In this document: piece after piece, positions 1-8,411 of the stretch | How positions within the stretch are numbered: the stretch's first letter is position 1 | Layout: every line of letters begins with the position of its first letter | Origin: Methanobrevibacter sp. | GTDB lineage: Archaea; Methanobacteriota; Methanobacteria; Methanobacteriales; Methanobacteriaceae | DNA: 36,792 nt | Direction of reading: 5' to 3' | NCBI RefSeq assembly: GCF_017410345.1 | Contig: NZ_JAFQQZ010000022.1 | Location: forward strand, 1-36,792 | The notes under the pieces: model-generated | The model's input: the letters and a program-made list of their open reading frames with translations, nothing else | Database searches by the model: none | What the model was told of the DNA's origin: nothing | Translations under genes and position numbers: made by a program

Positions 1-128
1 AAAAAATTTAAAAAAATATAAAAAAATTTAAATAAATATTTAATAACTGTTTAGATTACTTAATATATACCTACAATTATTTAAATATTTTCATGACCTA
101 AAATTTTCATGACTAAATCAATGATTCA

Positions 129-914
129 CTATAATGGCAAATCCTTCCTTTGGAAGACTAATATTCCTATAATGTATAATATTATCCCTATTAAAGCCAT
201 AATCATAAATTCCTGACTATATCCACTATTATTCACTATATTTGCCGGATCAAATAAGGTATTTAATGTGAAATATTCAAGGAACTCCAATGAATCATCA
301 ATTTTCATCAATAAGCTAATTACAAAGAACATAAGAGGCAATCCACCACCAATTATCAATGAATTCTTGGATGTGTTGAATATGCATGAAGCGCAAAAGC
401 TTATTGAACTTATAGCGAAATGATATAGGAAAACTCCTACATTAAGCATTAAAAATGTATCAATATCCAATGCATCTGGCTGGAATGTGTTTGCAGCAAG
501 AATTCCTACTATTGATGCTACTGCCCACATCACTATTAAAGATAAAATCAAATATGCTGCACTGGTAATTGTGAGTTTATATCTGCTCATAGGTGTGGAT
601 AGGAAACTTGCCATGCTTCCAGTATCTACCTTTTGGGCTATCATCCTATTTGCAACAAGGATTGAATAGACCATTGGAAAGACAATCGCCATGAGAGCAT
701 AGAATGAATTTGACATGAATCCCACCAATGTACCATTACCAGTTAGAATATTAGAAGCAATTGTTCCCTGTGTAGTGTTGCTTATACCGCTAATGGTTTC
801 AGGTGTGAAAACATTACATATTACAGTTAAAAAAGCACAAAGTATAAGGGTGAAGGCCACTAAAAATTTAAAATTGGATTTTACCAAATAGTTAAAGTAT
901 GTAATGCTAAACAT
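129..914 (-). CDS. ABC-2 type transporter permease
   Basis: Predicted membrane subunit of an ABC exporter, paired with the ATPase encoded just upstream. About six hydrophobic segments are visible: near the N-terminus, around the VFPMVYSILVANRM stretch, two in the middle, one around GGGLPLMFFVISLL, and one at the C-terminus before FQRKDLPL. This is the usual ABC-2 permease plan and length (261 aa). Three in-frame ATGs lie at 929, 920 and 914. The start at 914 is chosen because GGGTGAT lies 4 nt upstream; the other two fall in or before that site. The 914 start overlaps the ATPase stop by 8 nt, so the two are almost certainly co-translated. The substrate cannot be told from sequence. Confidence 0.85.
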   Translation of the reverse strand: MFSITYFNYLVKSNFKFLVAFTLILCAFLTVICNVFTPETISGISNTTQGTIASNILTGNGTLVGFMSNSFYALMAIVFPMVYSILVANRMIAQKVDTGSMASFLSTPMSRYKLTITSAAYLILSLIVMWAVASIVGILAANTFQPDALDIDTFLMLNVGVFLYHFAISSISFCASCIFNTSKNSLIIGGGLPLMFFVISLLMKIDDSLEFLEYFTLNTLFDPANIVNNSGYSQEFMIMALIGIILYIIGILVFQRKDLPL

Positions 915-1803
915 TATCATCACCCTCATAAAATTTCATGAAATATTCTTCCAATGTATGTTTTTCCTCTTTAAGGAAGAGCAAATCACAGGAAGCCAAA
1001 TTTGAAATAAGATCATTGATTTCACTATCCACAATTGAAATCAAAGCTTGATTTTTGCTTGCTTCAAATTGCGCATCAGGGTACAGGTTCATAATTTTAT
1101 TGAAATCATCCTCATTTTTAAATTCTATTTTGTAAGTTTTGTTTTCAGAATGCTTTAAATCTTCCATAACCACTTCTTTTATTAATCTGCCTTTTCTAAT
1201 GATTCCAACTCTATCACACAATTTGCTGATTTCCTCAAAGATATGTGAAGACAGGATTATTGTCTTGCCTTTTTGCTTTTCACTTTTAATCAATTTAATA
1301 AATTTTTCTTGCATCAATGGATCAAGACCACTAGTAGGTTCATCTAAAAGCAATATTTGAGGATTATGCATGAAAGCCATTATAATTGCAATCTTCTGTT
1401 TCATTCCTTTACTCATGCTTTTGATTTTCACAGATGTGTCGATTTCAAAATATTCAATCAATTCATTTGCATAAGTCAAATCATTTGTCTTTCTGAGCTT
1501 ATCTATCAATTTTAAGTATTCAATTCCAGTCATGTCATCAGGCAATGCAATCTCACCAGGCAAGTAACCTACATCTTTTTTAATGGTTGTTTTATCTTTC
1601 CAGCAGTCTAAATCACTTATGGACAAATTGCCTAAATCCGGCTTGCTAAAGCCCATCAAATGCCTTAATGTTGTTGATTTTCCTGCACCATTAGGACCTA
1701 AATAACCATAGACCTCCCCTTCTTCAATAGAAAGGGATACATCAAAAACACCTTTATTATCCCCATAATCCTTTGTGAAATTTTCAATAGAAATAACCTG
1801 CAT
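907..1803 (-). CDS. ABC transporter ATP-binding protein
   Basis: Cytoplasmic ATPase that would power the permease encoded at 129-914. Visible motifs: Walker A GPNGAGKST at residues 36-44, signature SMSKGMKQK at about 129-137, and Walker B ILLLDE at 150-155 followed by PTSGLDP. A C-terminal extension of about 90 residues follows the nucleotide-binding domain, as is common in ABC-2 exporter ATPases of the antibiotic/Nat type. A GTG at 1806 directly precedes the ATG at 1803; the ATG is preferred because GGAAGTGAT sits 3 nt upstream. The stop overlaps the permease start (ATGTTTAG). Exporter function is well supported by the pair; the cargo (drug, lipid, peptide) is unknown. Confidence 0.9.
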   Translation of the reverse strand: MQVISIENFTKDYGDNKGVFDVSLSIEEGEVYGYLGPNGAGKSTTLRHLMGFSKPDLGNLSISDLDCWKDKTTIKKDVGYLPGEIALPDDMTGIEYLKLIDKLRKTNDLTYANELIEYFEIDTSVKIKSMSKGMKQKIAIIMAFMHNPQILLLDEPTSGLDPLMQEKFIKLIKSEKQKGKTIILSSHIFEEISKLCDRVGIIRKGRLIKEVVMEDLKHSENKTYKIEFKNEDDFNKIMNLYPDAQFEASKNQALISIVDSEINDLISNLASCDLLFLKEEKHTLEEYFMKFYEGDDNV

Positions 1804-1875
1804 CACATCACTTCCATAAAATCCTATTAATAAATATAAAAGAACAAATAATTAAATTAATCTGATTAAATTCAC

Positions 1876-2712
1876 TTAAATTAAACTATCATAAAGCTGT
1901 TTCATTCTCAAAGCATCCTGGTCAATTAAAGGAGTTTCACAGATTATTGTAGCTTTCCAATCGTTTTCAATAAGATTCAAAAGCAAATCCTTAATGTGTG
2001 GACCATATTCATCATCTTCAGCTAAAGTGTGGTGCTTTTTCTCACCCTTGTCAGTATACTCAATAGTGGTGAAATGACAATGCAATCTATCAATTTCCAG
2101 ATTGTCTTCAAGCTTTGAGAATATGCAATTGTAATCTTCCTTTTGATTAAGAATTCCTCTTCCCCTTGCATGGACATGGGCAAAGTCAATGGTTGGCTCG
2201 AAATGATCAAAGTTTGCGCACATTTCAATGATTTCATCAATGTTTCCCAATTGGGATCTTTTACCTGTTGTTTCAGGTGCAAATGTAAAGTTTTCTATTC
2301 CTTCCTCTTCACATCTTTCCAAAAGCCTTGTGTAAGTTTTCTTAGCTAAATCCATACATACTTCTGGTTTTCTGCCAGAATAGAATCCTGGATGGAATAC
2401 AAGTCTATAAGCACCCATGAACTCTCCAACCTTTGCAGATTGAACCAATCTGTCTATTGTGCTGTCAATTTTCTCTTCCTCTTTTGAACAGACATTTACA
2501 TAATAAGGACAATGCATGGACATTAAGACTCCATTTTCCTCTGCAGATTCCCTAAGTTTAAGAGCAGAAGATTCGTCAATTCTTACACCATAAGTGGATT
2601 GATATTCAAATGCATATAATCCTAAAGGCCCTAAGAATTCTGGAGATTCATGTGCTTTTCCATTAAACTCTATTGGTTTTCCAGCTGGACCAAAAATAAC
2701 TTTATCTCTCAT
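1876..2712 (-). CDS. Endonuclease IV-like (AP endonuclease family 2) TIM-barrel protein
   Basis: A 278-aa protein with the metal-ligand pattern of the Nfo/xylose-isomerase-like TIM barrel: HCPYYVN near residue 68, HPGF near 107, APETTGK near 145, DFAHVHARG near 176, HCHFT near 212, and a final ETP near 260. These match in order the His/Glu/Asp zinc ligands of endonuclease IV, so a Zn-dependent AP endonuclease acting in base-excision repair is plausible. The surrounding sequence is divergent, and a sugar-phosphate isomerase/epimerase role cannot be excluded. The ATG start is supported by GGTG 5 nt upstream. It lies between the ABC genes and gap, with its own leader. Confidence 0.8.
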   Translation of the reverse strand: MRDKVIFGPAGKPIEFNGKAHESPEFLGPLGLYAFEYQSTYGVRIDESSALKLRESAEENGVLMSMHCPYYVNVCSKEEEKIDSTIDRLVQSAKVGEFMGAYRLVFHPGFYSGRKPEVCMDLAKKTYTRLLERCEEEGIENFTFAPETTGKRSQLGNIDEIIEMCANFDHFEPTIDFAHVHARGRGILNQKEDYNCIFSKLEDNLEIDRLHCHFTTIEYTDKGEKKHHTLAEDDEYGPHIKDLLLNLIENDWKATIICETPLIDQDALRMKQLYDSLI

Positions 2713-2825
2713 AAAAACACCGAAATTCTAATATAAAAATATAGAAATGAATTTTAAATAAATTTAAAATAAATTTTAAAAAACATTAAAATAAAAATTA
2801 TAAAATTAATAAATTATTAAAAATG

Positions 2826-2871
2826 ATTTAAGAAAAAAAGAAGAAAATTAAATAGAAAATTCTATTTAATT
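2826..2871 (-). terminator. Hairpin terminator of gap
   Basis: A perfect inverted repeat (arm AATTAAATAGA, 2846-2856 with 2861-2871, loop AAAT) overlaps the gap stop codon at 2870-2872. On the minus strand it is followed by a T-rich run (complement of 2828-2845). Confidence 0.7.
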
Positions 2872-3886
2872 AGAAAATTCCCATAGCCTTGTTGGTCTTA
2901 GCAATGGATTTTTCATTGTCGGATTCCATTTCCAACATTGCACGGATAGCATCCACGTTTTCAGGCACTACATCGGATTCTTGGTGTACCGCTTGCATGT
3001 AGAACAATTCATTGTCTACAACATTGATGGATTCTTTCCATACTGGAATCTCATATAAATCGTTTCTGCTTCTTCCTAAATCTTTAGCATATTCCATAAG
3101 GGCTGCAGTTGAGTCTAATCCTGCTGCCGCTTCAACCACCATAACTCTGGAACGTTTTTCAAGTGCATCAATGACTTCATCTGGAGTGACTTCATTGCCA
3201 ATCTCAACCATGAGGTTGTGTTGGTGCATTAAAGTGGTAGGAACGAGCAATGCCATTGTAGTGACATCAATGCCTTTCATTACAGTCTGTACATCAGGAC
3301 CGTGGTGAGAAGGCACTTTTGGAGGGTTAGGAACAATAGCGTTGATAGGACCTTTCTTGATTTCAGATGGGTCAGATCCTCTTCTAACCATTACAGCACG
3401 GACTTTTTTAATATCAACTAATGGATTAAGAGTGTGTAAGGTACGGGTTAAACCGGTAGTGTTACAGGATACCACTCTTGCATAGTCCGCACCGTATGAA
3501 TCATCATAGTTAGCAAATGAGTTGAAGGACAATCCGGTCAGTTCATGGTCTTCTCCACCTTGGTAAATTGCCTTTACACCAGCTTTCTTATACATTTCAA
3601 GGTTTTGAGGTCCGATGTTTCCAGGAGTACAGTCAACTACAATATCCGCTTCCTGAATCATGTCTTCAACAGTACCTGCAATTTCAATTCCCGCTTCCTT
3701 AAAGAGAGGTTCCCTTTCAGGAATTCCGATGTATAAAGGATATCCTTTTTCCTCTACAGCAGTCTTTGCTTCAAAGTTTGGTCTGGTCTTGCTTACACCA
3801 ATAACTTTCATGTCATCTTGAGCGGCTACAGCATCAGCCACTCTCTTACCAATAGTTCCAAATCCATTAATAGCTACAGATTTCAT
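2870..3886 (-). CDS. gap: Glyceraldehyde-3-phosphate dehydrogenase, archaeal type II
   Basis: Interconverts glyceraldehyde-3-phosphate and 1,3-bisphosphoglycerate with NAD(P); in a methanogen it works mainly in gluconeogenesis. The Rossmann motif [13 protein letters not shown] is at residues 8-20, and the catalytic cysteine is Cys141 in SCNTTGLTR. The downstream [13 protein letters not shown] and PSHHGPDV segments are typical of the archaeal enzyme. Length of 338 aa is normal. The ATG start has GGAAG 7 nt upstream. A TATA-like ATTATATAAT at 3937-3946 is well placed for a short leader, so the gene is probably monocistronic, with a terminator over its stop codon. Confidence 0.96.
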   Translation of the reverse strand: MKSVAINGFGTIGKRVADAVAAQDDMKVIGVSKTRPNFEAKTAVEEKGYPLYIGIPEREPLFKEAGIEIAGTVEDMIQEADIVVDCTPGNIGPQNLEMYKKAGVKAIYQGGEDHELTGLSFNSFANYDDSYGADYARVVSCNTTGLTRTLHTLNPLVDIKKVRAVMVRRGSDPSEIKKGPINAIVPNPPKVPSHHGPDVQTVMKGIDVTTMALLVPTTLMHQHNLMVEIGNEVTPDEVIDALEKRSRVMVVEAAAGLDSTAALMEYAKDLGRSRNDLYEIPVWKESINVVDNELFYMQAVHQESDVVPENVDAIRAMLEMESDNEKSIAKTNKAMGIF

Positions 3887-3936
3887 TTTTTAAACTTCCT
3901 TTAAGAGTATTAAATTTATACAAAATTAAATTCAAT

Positions 3937-3946
3937 ATTATATAAT
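3937..3946 (-). promoter_or_regulatory. Probable TATA box of gap
   Basis: ATTATATAAT lies about 50 nt upstream of the gap ATG, giving a predicted start near 3915 and a leader of about 30 nt that contains the GGAAG ribosome-binding site. Position-based inference only. Confidence 0.45.
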
Positions 3947-4003
3947 TTAAGATTTATTATTTAATCTATATATAATTTGATATTTAATCATGAAAATTGG
4001 CTT

Positions 4004-4044
4004 AAAAAAAGGAAAGAAAGGAATAGAATATTTGTTTTATTCTA
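4004..4044 (-). terminator. Hairpin terminator of the DUF2284 gene
   Basis: TAGAATA (4024-4030) pairs with TATTCTA (4038-4044) around a 7-nt loop. The distal arm contains the stop codon at 4037-4039. On the minus strand a T-rich stretch ending in a run of seven T (complement of 4004-4010) follows. Confidence 0.6.
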
Positions 4045-4579
4045 ATAAAACTATGCCATAACAGAAATAGCTGTTATTCTCTTCATCTATTCCTAAAATT
4101 TCATATCCATTGTTTTCAATGGTTTTATGAATGTCTATACCACAAGCTTCACCTGATGGGCGAGCTTCATTTGGATACCTGCATTCCTCCAGATTACATT
4201 CCTCACCTTTAGATTTGCAGACCATGCAAGGACCAGCACCCATTCCAAATGCTTTATAATATCCAAAATGAGCACAAAGATTTTCTATATCAACAGATAT
4301 TTTAGTTATTCCCCCAATATCATCTTCAATAGAGGCTAAACTGATTTCAAATAAAATAGCTGTTTTATATGAATTCACCATTCCAAGAAATTCTTCTGCC
4401 TTTGGGGTGTATGGCGGACACACCAATGTTCTGCCATAATTCGGACATCCAAATTGACATTTCAGTCTTGTCCAAGGTTCCACTACAATAGTGCCTGTGT
4501 CAATATATTCAAATTTAAAGTTTTTATAATCCTTTGTTAAATCATAGATTTCTTCTTTCAATTCATCTAAACTAATCAT
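4037..4579 (-). CDS. DUF2284 family cysteine-rich metal-binding protein
   Basis: A 180-aa cytoplasmic protein rich in cysteines with the DUF2284 pattern: CQFGCPNYGRTLVCPPYTP near residues 38-56, then GPCMVCKSKGEEC and CRYPNEARPSGEACGID near 116-147. The cysteine clusters suggest binding of a metal or Fe-S cluster; the family is listed as predicted metal-binding and has no settled function. The start is an ATG with GTGAT 3-4 nt upstream. It sits upstream of gap on the same strand but has its own terminator, and lies next to a metal pump gene, which may or may not be meaningful. Confidence 0.85.
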   Translation of the reverse strand: MISLDELKEEIYDLTKDYKNFKFEYIDTGTIVVEPWTRLKCQFGCPNYGRTLVCPPYTPKAEEFLGMVNSYKTAILFEISLASIEDDIGGITKISVDIENLCAHFGYYKAFGMGAGPCMVCKSKGEECNLEECRYPNEARPSGEACGIDIHKTIENNGYEILGIDEENNSYFCYGIVLLE

Positions 4580-4672
4580 TAAATCACTTCAGACCATAAA
4601 ATATTTTTAAAAATTAGAGTTTATTTAAATAAATTTTGAATTGTATCATTAATAAAATTTTTTAAATGAATT

Positions 4673-4712
4673 AAAAAAAAGAAAAAATAAAAAAATTAAA
4701 ATAAATTTAATT
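4673..4712 (-). terminator. Hairpin terminator of the P-type ATPase gene
   Basis: AATTAAA (4694-4700) pairs with TTTAATT (4706-4712) around a 5-nt loop, 6 nt after the stop codon. A long T-rich tract follows on the minus strand. Confidence 0.6.
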
Positions 4713-4717
4713 ATGTA

Positions 4718-6661
4718 TTAATACTGGAATCTTAAAAGCAAAGATGAATAAATAACAACTATTACAGAACCAATATTATGAACAAATGCGCCGCCAATTG
4801 GACCTAAATATCCTAATGCCGCAAGTATTGTAGCTATGATATTTAAACCTAAAGCGAATGCAATTCCAATATTAATTGTCTTGATAGTTTTTCTAGAAAG
4901 TGCAATTAAATGTGGAATATGCTTAATGTCATCACTAACTAGACAAACATCGGATGCTTCAATTGAGATATCACTACCTACACCACCCATAGAAATACCA
5001 ATATCTGCTTGTCTTAAAGCAGGAGCATCATTTATTCCATCCCCAATCATTGCAACCATATGATTGCCAGATTGGAAATCCTTAATTTTAGAAATCTTGT
5101 CTTCAGGCATGCAATCATATTTTAAATCATCAATAGCAAGCTCTGAAGCAATATGTTCTGCAGCATTCCTATTATCTCCAGTGAGTAAAGTAGAACTTAT
5201 ACCTAATTTATCCAATTGATTAATAAGCTCCGCTGCATCATCTCTTAAAATATCAGATAGTATCACTGCCCCTAATAATTTTCCATCTCTTCCAAGGTAG
5301 ATTGGAGTTGATCCAATACTTAAACATTCTGAGATATTTTCATCTATGAAATCATTAGGAATATCAATATCTAATGAATTTAAGAAATCCACATTACCTG
5401 CACAAAGAATACTATCATTTAAATTAGCCTTTACTCCTTTTCCAATAATCATTTCAAAATTGGATACTTTTTCTAGGTTTTCCTTATTATTATTCTTATA
5501 ATATTTTACAATTGCTTTAGCTAAAGGATGCTCAGAAGGACTTTCCAATGAAGCAAGCAAATGAATTAAGTCTTTTTCACTTATTTCTTCCTCATACTTT
5601 AGTATTTTTGTAACAACTGGTTTGCCATAAGTTAAGGTGCCTGTTTTATCAAAGATCATTTGATCTATTTTTGCCAGTTTCTCTATAGAAATTCCCTCTT
5701 TAACTAAAATCCCTACTTTAGTTAAATTACCAATTGATGCCATGATAGCTGTTGGAGTAGCCAATATCAATGCACAAGGGCAGAATACTACTAAAACAGT
5801 AACAGCACGAATAATCTCCCCTGTAAAGATTAATGTTAAAACTGCACAAATAAATGCAATAACAACTATTAAAGTTGCCCATTTATCTGCGGCCCTAACA
5901 ACTTTTGCATTTTCCGGATTTGCAGATTCGACCAATTTAATTAGCTTTTGAAGAGAGCTGTCCTCTCCTTTTTTAGTAGCTTTCATTATAAAAGAACCAA
6001 AAAGGTTTATAGTTCCACTAAAAACTTCATCACCAACTATCTTGTCTATAGGTATAGACTCCCCAGTTAGTAAAGATTGATCTATTGAAGATTCTCCGCT
6101 AATTATCACACCATCAACTGGGACAGTTTCACCTGGAACAACCTTTATAATATCTCCTGCTTTAATCAAATTAGATGGAACAACTATTTCATTTTCATTT
6201 GTTCTGTTATAATTTATTACTAGAGTACAATTGCTAGGATTCAAATCAATGAGCTTTTTAATTCCTGCTTTTGTTTTAGAAACAGTATACTCTTCTAAAA
6301 AACCACCAATTGCCATAATAATAGCAATAACTCCTGCTGCAAATAATTCCCCAATGAGAATTGAAGAAATTATTCCAACAGATACAAGAACATCTGCTCT
6401 TATGTCAAAATCTCTGTAAAGACCCATTATTGCTTCTTTAAATATTGGAAAACCACAAAATATTATTGCTATCCAAATTAAATCAAATCTAAATAGGTCT
6501 GTTCCTATTACACTTAATATTGCTGAGACAATGGAAATTAAAATAAATACAATGTCTCTCTTTTCTCCATCTTGGAAGAAGTCTTTAACTCTTAAATTAG
6601 GTCTTTTAAAATCAATAAAAGTTTTTTCATTATTGTTAGAGAAAATTTTTTTGATATTCAT
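4718..6661 (-). CDS. P1B-type heavy-metal translocating ATPase
   Basis: Membrane pump that would export a soft or transition metal using ATP. The metal-site motif CPC is at residues 294-296 (VVFCPCALILATPT), the phosphorylated Asp is Asp338 in DKTGTLTYGKP, the nucleotide-binding SEHPLAKAI motif follows, and GDGINDAPAL is in the P domain. No N-terminal HMA domain or CxxC is present. TTG at 6676 is an apparent start, but GGGAGG lies between it and the ATG at 6661, so the ATG is preferred (647 aa). The last membrane helices carry ALGLN and FVHNIGSVIVV (His628-Asn629) rather than the YN and MxxSS motifs of classical Cu(I) pumps. The neighbour is a CsoR sensor and both genes share an operator type. 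Confidence 0.92.
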   Translation of the reverse strand: MNIKKIFSNNNEKTFIDFKRPNLRVKDFFQDGEKRDIVFILISIVSAILSVIGTDLFRFDLIWIAIIFCGFPIFKEAIMGLYRDFDIRADVLVSVGIISSILIGELFAAGVIAIIMAIGGFLEEYTVSKTKAGIKKLIDLNPSNCTLVINYNRTNENEIVVPSNLIKAGDIIKVVPGETVPVDGVIISGESSIDQSLLTGESIPIDKIVGDEVFSGTINLFGSFIMKATKKGEDSSLQKLIKLVESANPENAKVVRAADKWATLIVVIAFICAVLTLIFTGEIIRAVTVLVVFCPCALILATPTAIMASIGNLTKVGILVKEGISIEKLAKIDQMIFDKTGTLTYGKPVVTKILKYEEEISEKDLIHLLASLESPSEHPLAKAIVKYYKNNNKENLEKVSNFEMIIGKGVKANLNDSILCAGNVDFLNSLDIDIPNDFIDENISECLSIGSTPIYLGRDGKLLGAVILSDILRDDAAELINQLDKLGISSTLLTGDNRNAAEHIASELAIDDLKYDCMPEDKISKIKDFQSGNHMVAMIGDGINDAPALRQADIGISMGGVGSDISIEASDVCLVSDDIKHIPHLIALSRKTIKTINIGIAFALGLNIIATILAALGYLGPIGGAFVHNIGSVIVVIYSSLLLRFQY

Positions 6662-6705
6662 TTTATGGCCTCCCAATTTTTTATTGAAATCATATAAAGT
6701 ATAGG

Positions 6706-6723
6706 TATACCCTTATAGGTATA
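6706..6723 (-). promoter_or_regulatory. CsoR-type operator upstream of the metal ATPase
   Basis: TATACCC-TTAT-AGGTATA, a 7-4-7 palindrome with one mismatch, lies 45 nt upstream of the ATPase ATG. It matches the operator in front of csoR and resembles known CsoR/DUF156 operators. A TATA-like CTTTATATG (6691-6699) lies just downstream and an AT-rich tract just upstream, so which promoter it overlaps is unclear. Confidence 0.7.
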
Positions 6724-6734
6724 CTAAGTATTTG

Positions 6735-6790
6735 AAAAAAAATTAAATTGTTAGGAATTAAAAATCAAGTTTAATCCCATAACAATTTAA
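6735..6790 (-). terminator. Terminator of the csoR-like gene
   Basis: TTAAATTGTTA (6743-6753) pairs perfectly with TAACAATTTAA (6780-6790), and an inner ATTAAA/TTTAAT stem extends it. Eight T residues (complement of 6735-6742) follow on the minus strand. This separates csoR from the ATPase promoter, so the two genes are probably transcribed separately. Confidence 0.75.
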
Positions 6791-6791
6791 C

Positions 6792-7064
6792 TTATAATCT
6801 TGAATAATATTCCAATATTGTAGAAACATCATTTATTGCTTCATCACTCTCACCAGCTTCAATTGCATTTCTAATACAATTTTCGAGGTGTCCTTCTACT
6901 ATAATAGATCCTACTTTGTGTAAAGCAGATTTGGAAGCGTTTACTTGCATTAAAATATTCTCACAAGGAATATCTTCCTCTATCATACGATCAATAGCAT
7001 TTAATTGACCGATAATTTTGTTTATTCTTCTATGAAGATTATCCAAATCCATACATTGTTTCAA
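6792..7064 (-). CDS. csoR: CsoR/DUF156 family metal-sensing repressor
   Basis: A 90-aa all-helical DNA-binding repressor expected to release its operator when it binds metal. Cys34, His59 and Cys63 are spaced exactly as the Cu(I) triad of CsoR (Cys, then His 25 residues on, then Cys 4 on), which argues for copper sensing rather than Ni/Co (RcnR) or formaldehyde (FrmR). An additional Cys4 is present. The start is TTG at 7064: AAGGTGGTG lies 5 nt upstream, whereas the ATG at 7052 would be 17 nt away. A matching operator lies in its own promoter, so autoregulation is likely, and it probably controls the adjacent metal ATPase. Confidence 0.9.
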   Translation of the reverse strand: MKQCMDLDNLHRRINKIIGQLNAIDRMIEEDIPCENILMQVNASKSALHKVGSIIVEGHLENCIRNAIEAGESDEAINDVSTILEYYSRL

Positions 7065-7088
7065 AATTACACCACCTTAAATTAATGT

Positions 7089-7106
7089 TATACCCCTATG
7101 GGTATA
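7089..7106 (-). promoter_or_regulatory. CsoR-type operator of csoR
   Basis: A perfect 7-4-7 palindrome, TATACCC-CTAT-GGGTATA, about 25 nt upstream of the csoR start. A TATA box ATTTATATA (about 7132-7140, minus strand) places the transcription start at the upstream edge of the palindrome, a position suited to repression. Confidence 0.75.
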
Positions 7107-7131
7107 CATAATTATAGTTAGAACAAACTAG

Positions 7132-7140
7132 TATATAAAT
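7132..7140 (-). promoter_or_regulatory. TATA box of csoR
   Basis: ATTTATATA on the minus strand, about 25-30 nt upstream of the operator palindrome; this is the expected archaeal spacing to a start site near 7110. Confidence 0.5.
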
Positions 7141-7264
7141 GTTTTGAAAAATTGTGAATGAAAATTTTAAAAATTAAGAATGTTTTAAAAATAGAAGGTT
7201 TTAAAAATCAAGAATAAAAAATAGTGAAAACAATGAAAAAAGATCAAAATAGTTAAAATTAATA

Positions 7265-7308
7265 TAAAAAAGAAAAAAGAAATAAATTAATTAAAAAATT
7301 AATTTATT
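7265..7308 (-). terminator. Hairpin terminator of top6A
   Basis: A perfect 12-bp inverted repeat, AATAAATTAATT (7281-7292) with its complement at 7297-7308, loop AAAA, overlaps the top6A stop codon at 7307-7309. A T-rich tract (complement of 7265-7280) follows. Confidence 0.7.
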
Positions 7309-8407
7309 ATAATTGGCCAAACTGACGTAATTTCTCTGGGAAATATGTGTCTACTACATATTCAAGACCATATTTGGAGAAAGATTGCTGTTCTGCCTTT
7401 TTACCAATCTTAAGCATTTTCTTAATCTCGGTTTGCCAGAAATCAGTTTGATACCTTGGGTCTTTTGAAAGCTCTTTCAATCTTAATACATCGATATCCT
7501 TCAATGGATCTGTTGGAAGATCATATTCAATGATATCGGTAGCAGTTACTCCCAAGAACTTAGCATCAGGAGTAGCCAAATCATGATTTACATGAGCTAA
7601 TTTTGCACTTCCGGAAATGATTACCTGTCCGATGTGGAATCCCCAAGGGTCTCCGTCGTTACAGATGTAGACTGGAAGGCCTAATTCTTCATTTACCCTT
7701 TTAATAAATCTTCTTGTAGCACGAGCTGCTTGACCTTTAAGACCAACAATCAAACAATTGAACCTATTATGAGCATCCTCTTGAACTAACCTGTGGAACA
7801 TCCCCATGGTTTCCACTGCAAGCACAAAGTCAGCGCCACAATCCAATAATTCAACTTGGTCAATAGTTGGTGAAATGGTATAACCGGATTTACCTGCTCT
7901 TGCTGCATTGATTTCAAACTCACCATCAAGCAAGGTGATATCTCCATAAACGGATGCACCGTCTTCTTCAGGCATTAATCCTAAATCTTCACGGGTTGCA
8001 CCTAATGCAACTTCCAAGTCTTCACCTACGATGTTGGATTCCTGTTGGTTATTGAATTCAATACCCCAACCTTCAGAGATATAATACATTTCCCTGATAG
8101 TTGCAGTCTTATCCCTTAATACCAAGTCTTTACAGAAATTAGCAACATAAACCATTTGTCCTAATTTTCTGATTTGCTTTACATTACCAAGAGATCTTCT
8201 ACCATATCTGTCTCCAAGAATATAATAACGTTTATCTGGGTCATAAACAATATTACCGGTACCTCTAGAAGGAATTCTTAAGGTAGGCACCTTTTCCTTT
8301 TCAACATCCTCAATGATCTCTTGACCAAAAGATTTTAGTTTATTGAAAGTGTATTGTCTTCTTTGCTCTTTGTGAGTATGTTTATGAGTAGTAGTTTCTT
8401 CAGCCAT
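7307..8407 (-). CDS. top6A: DNA topoisomerase VI subunit A
   Basis: Spo11-like catalytic subunit of the archaeal type IIB topoisomerase; with subunit B it makes an A2B2 enzyme that relaxes and decatenates DNA. The winged-helix (5Y-CAP) domain carries the REMYY motif with Tyr108/Tyr109, one of which is the active-site tyrosine. The Toprim domain shows the acidic motif [12 protein letters not shown], then [12 protein letters not shown] and the metal-binding DGDPWG. Length of 366 aa is normal. The ATG start at 8407 lies 4 nt after the top6B stop, so the two are co-transcribed with B first. Confidence 0.97.
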   Translation of the reverse strand: MAEETTTHKHTHKEQRRQYTFNKLKSFGQEIIEDVEKEKVPTLRIPSRGTGNIVYDPDKRYYILGDRYGRRSLGNVKQIRKLGQMVYVANFCKDLVLRDKTATIREMYYISEGWGIEFNNQQESNIVGEDLEVALGATREDLGLMPEEDGASVYGDITLLDGEFEINAARAGKSGYTISPTIDQVELLDCGADFVLAVETMGMFHRLVQEDAHNRFNCLIVGLKGQAARATRRFIKRVNEELGLPVYICNDGDPWGFHIGQVIISGSAKLAHVNHDLATPDAKFLGVTATDIIEYDLPTDPLKDIDVLRLKELSKDPRYQTDFWQTEIKKMLKIGKKAEQQSFSKYGLEYVVDTYFPEKLRQFGQL

Positions 8408-8411
8408 CTAA

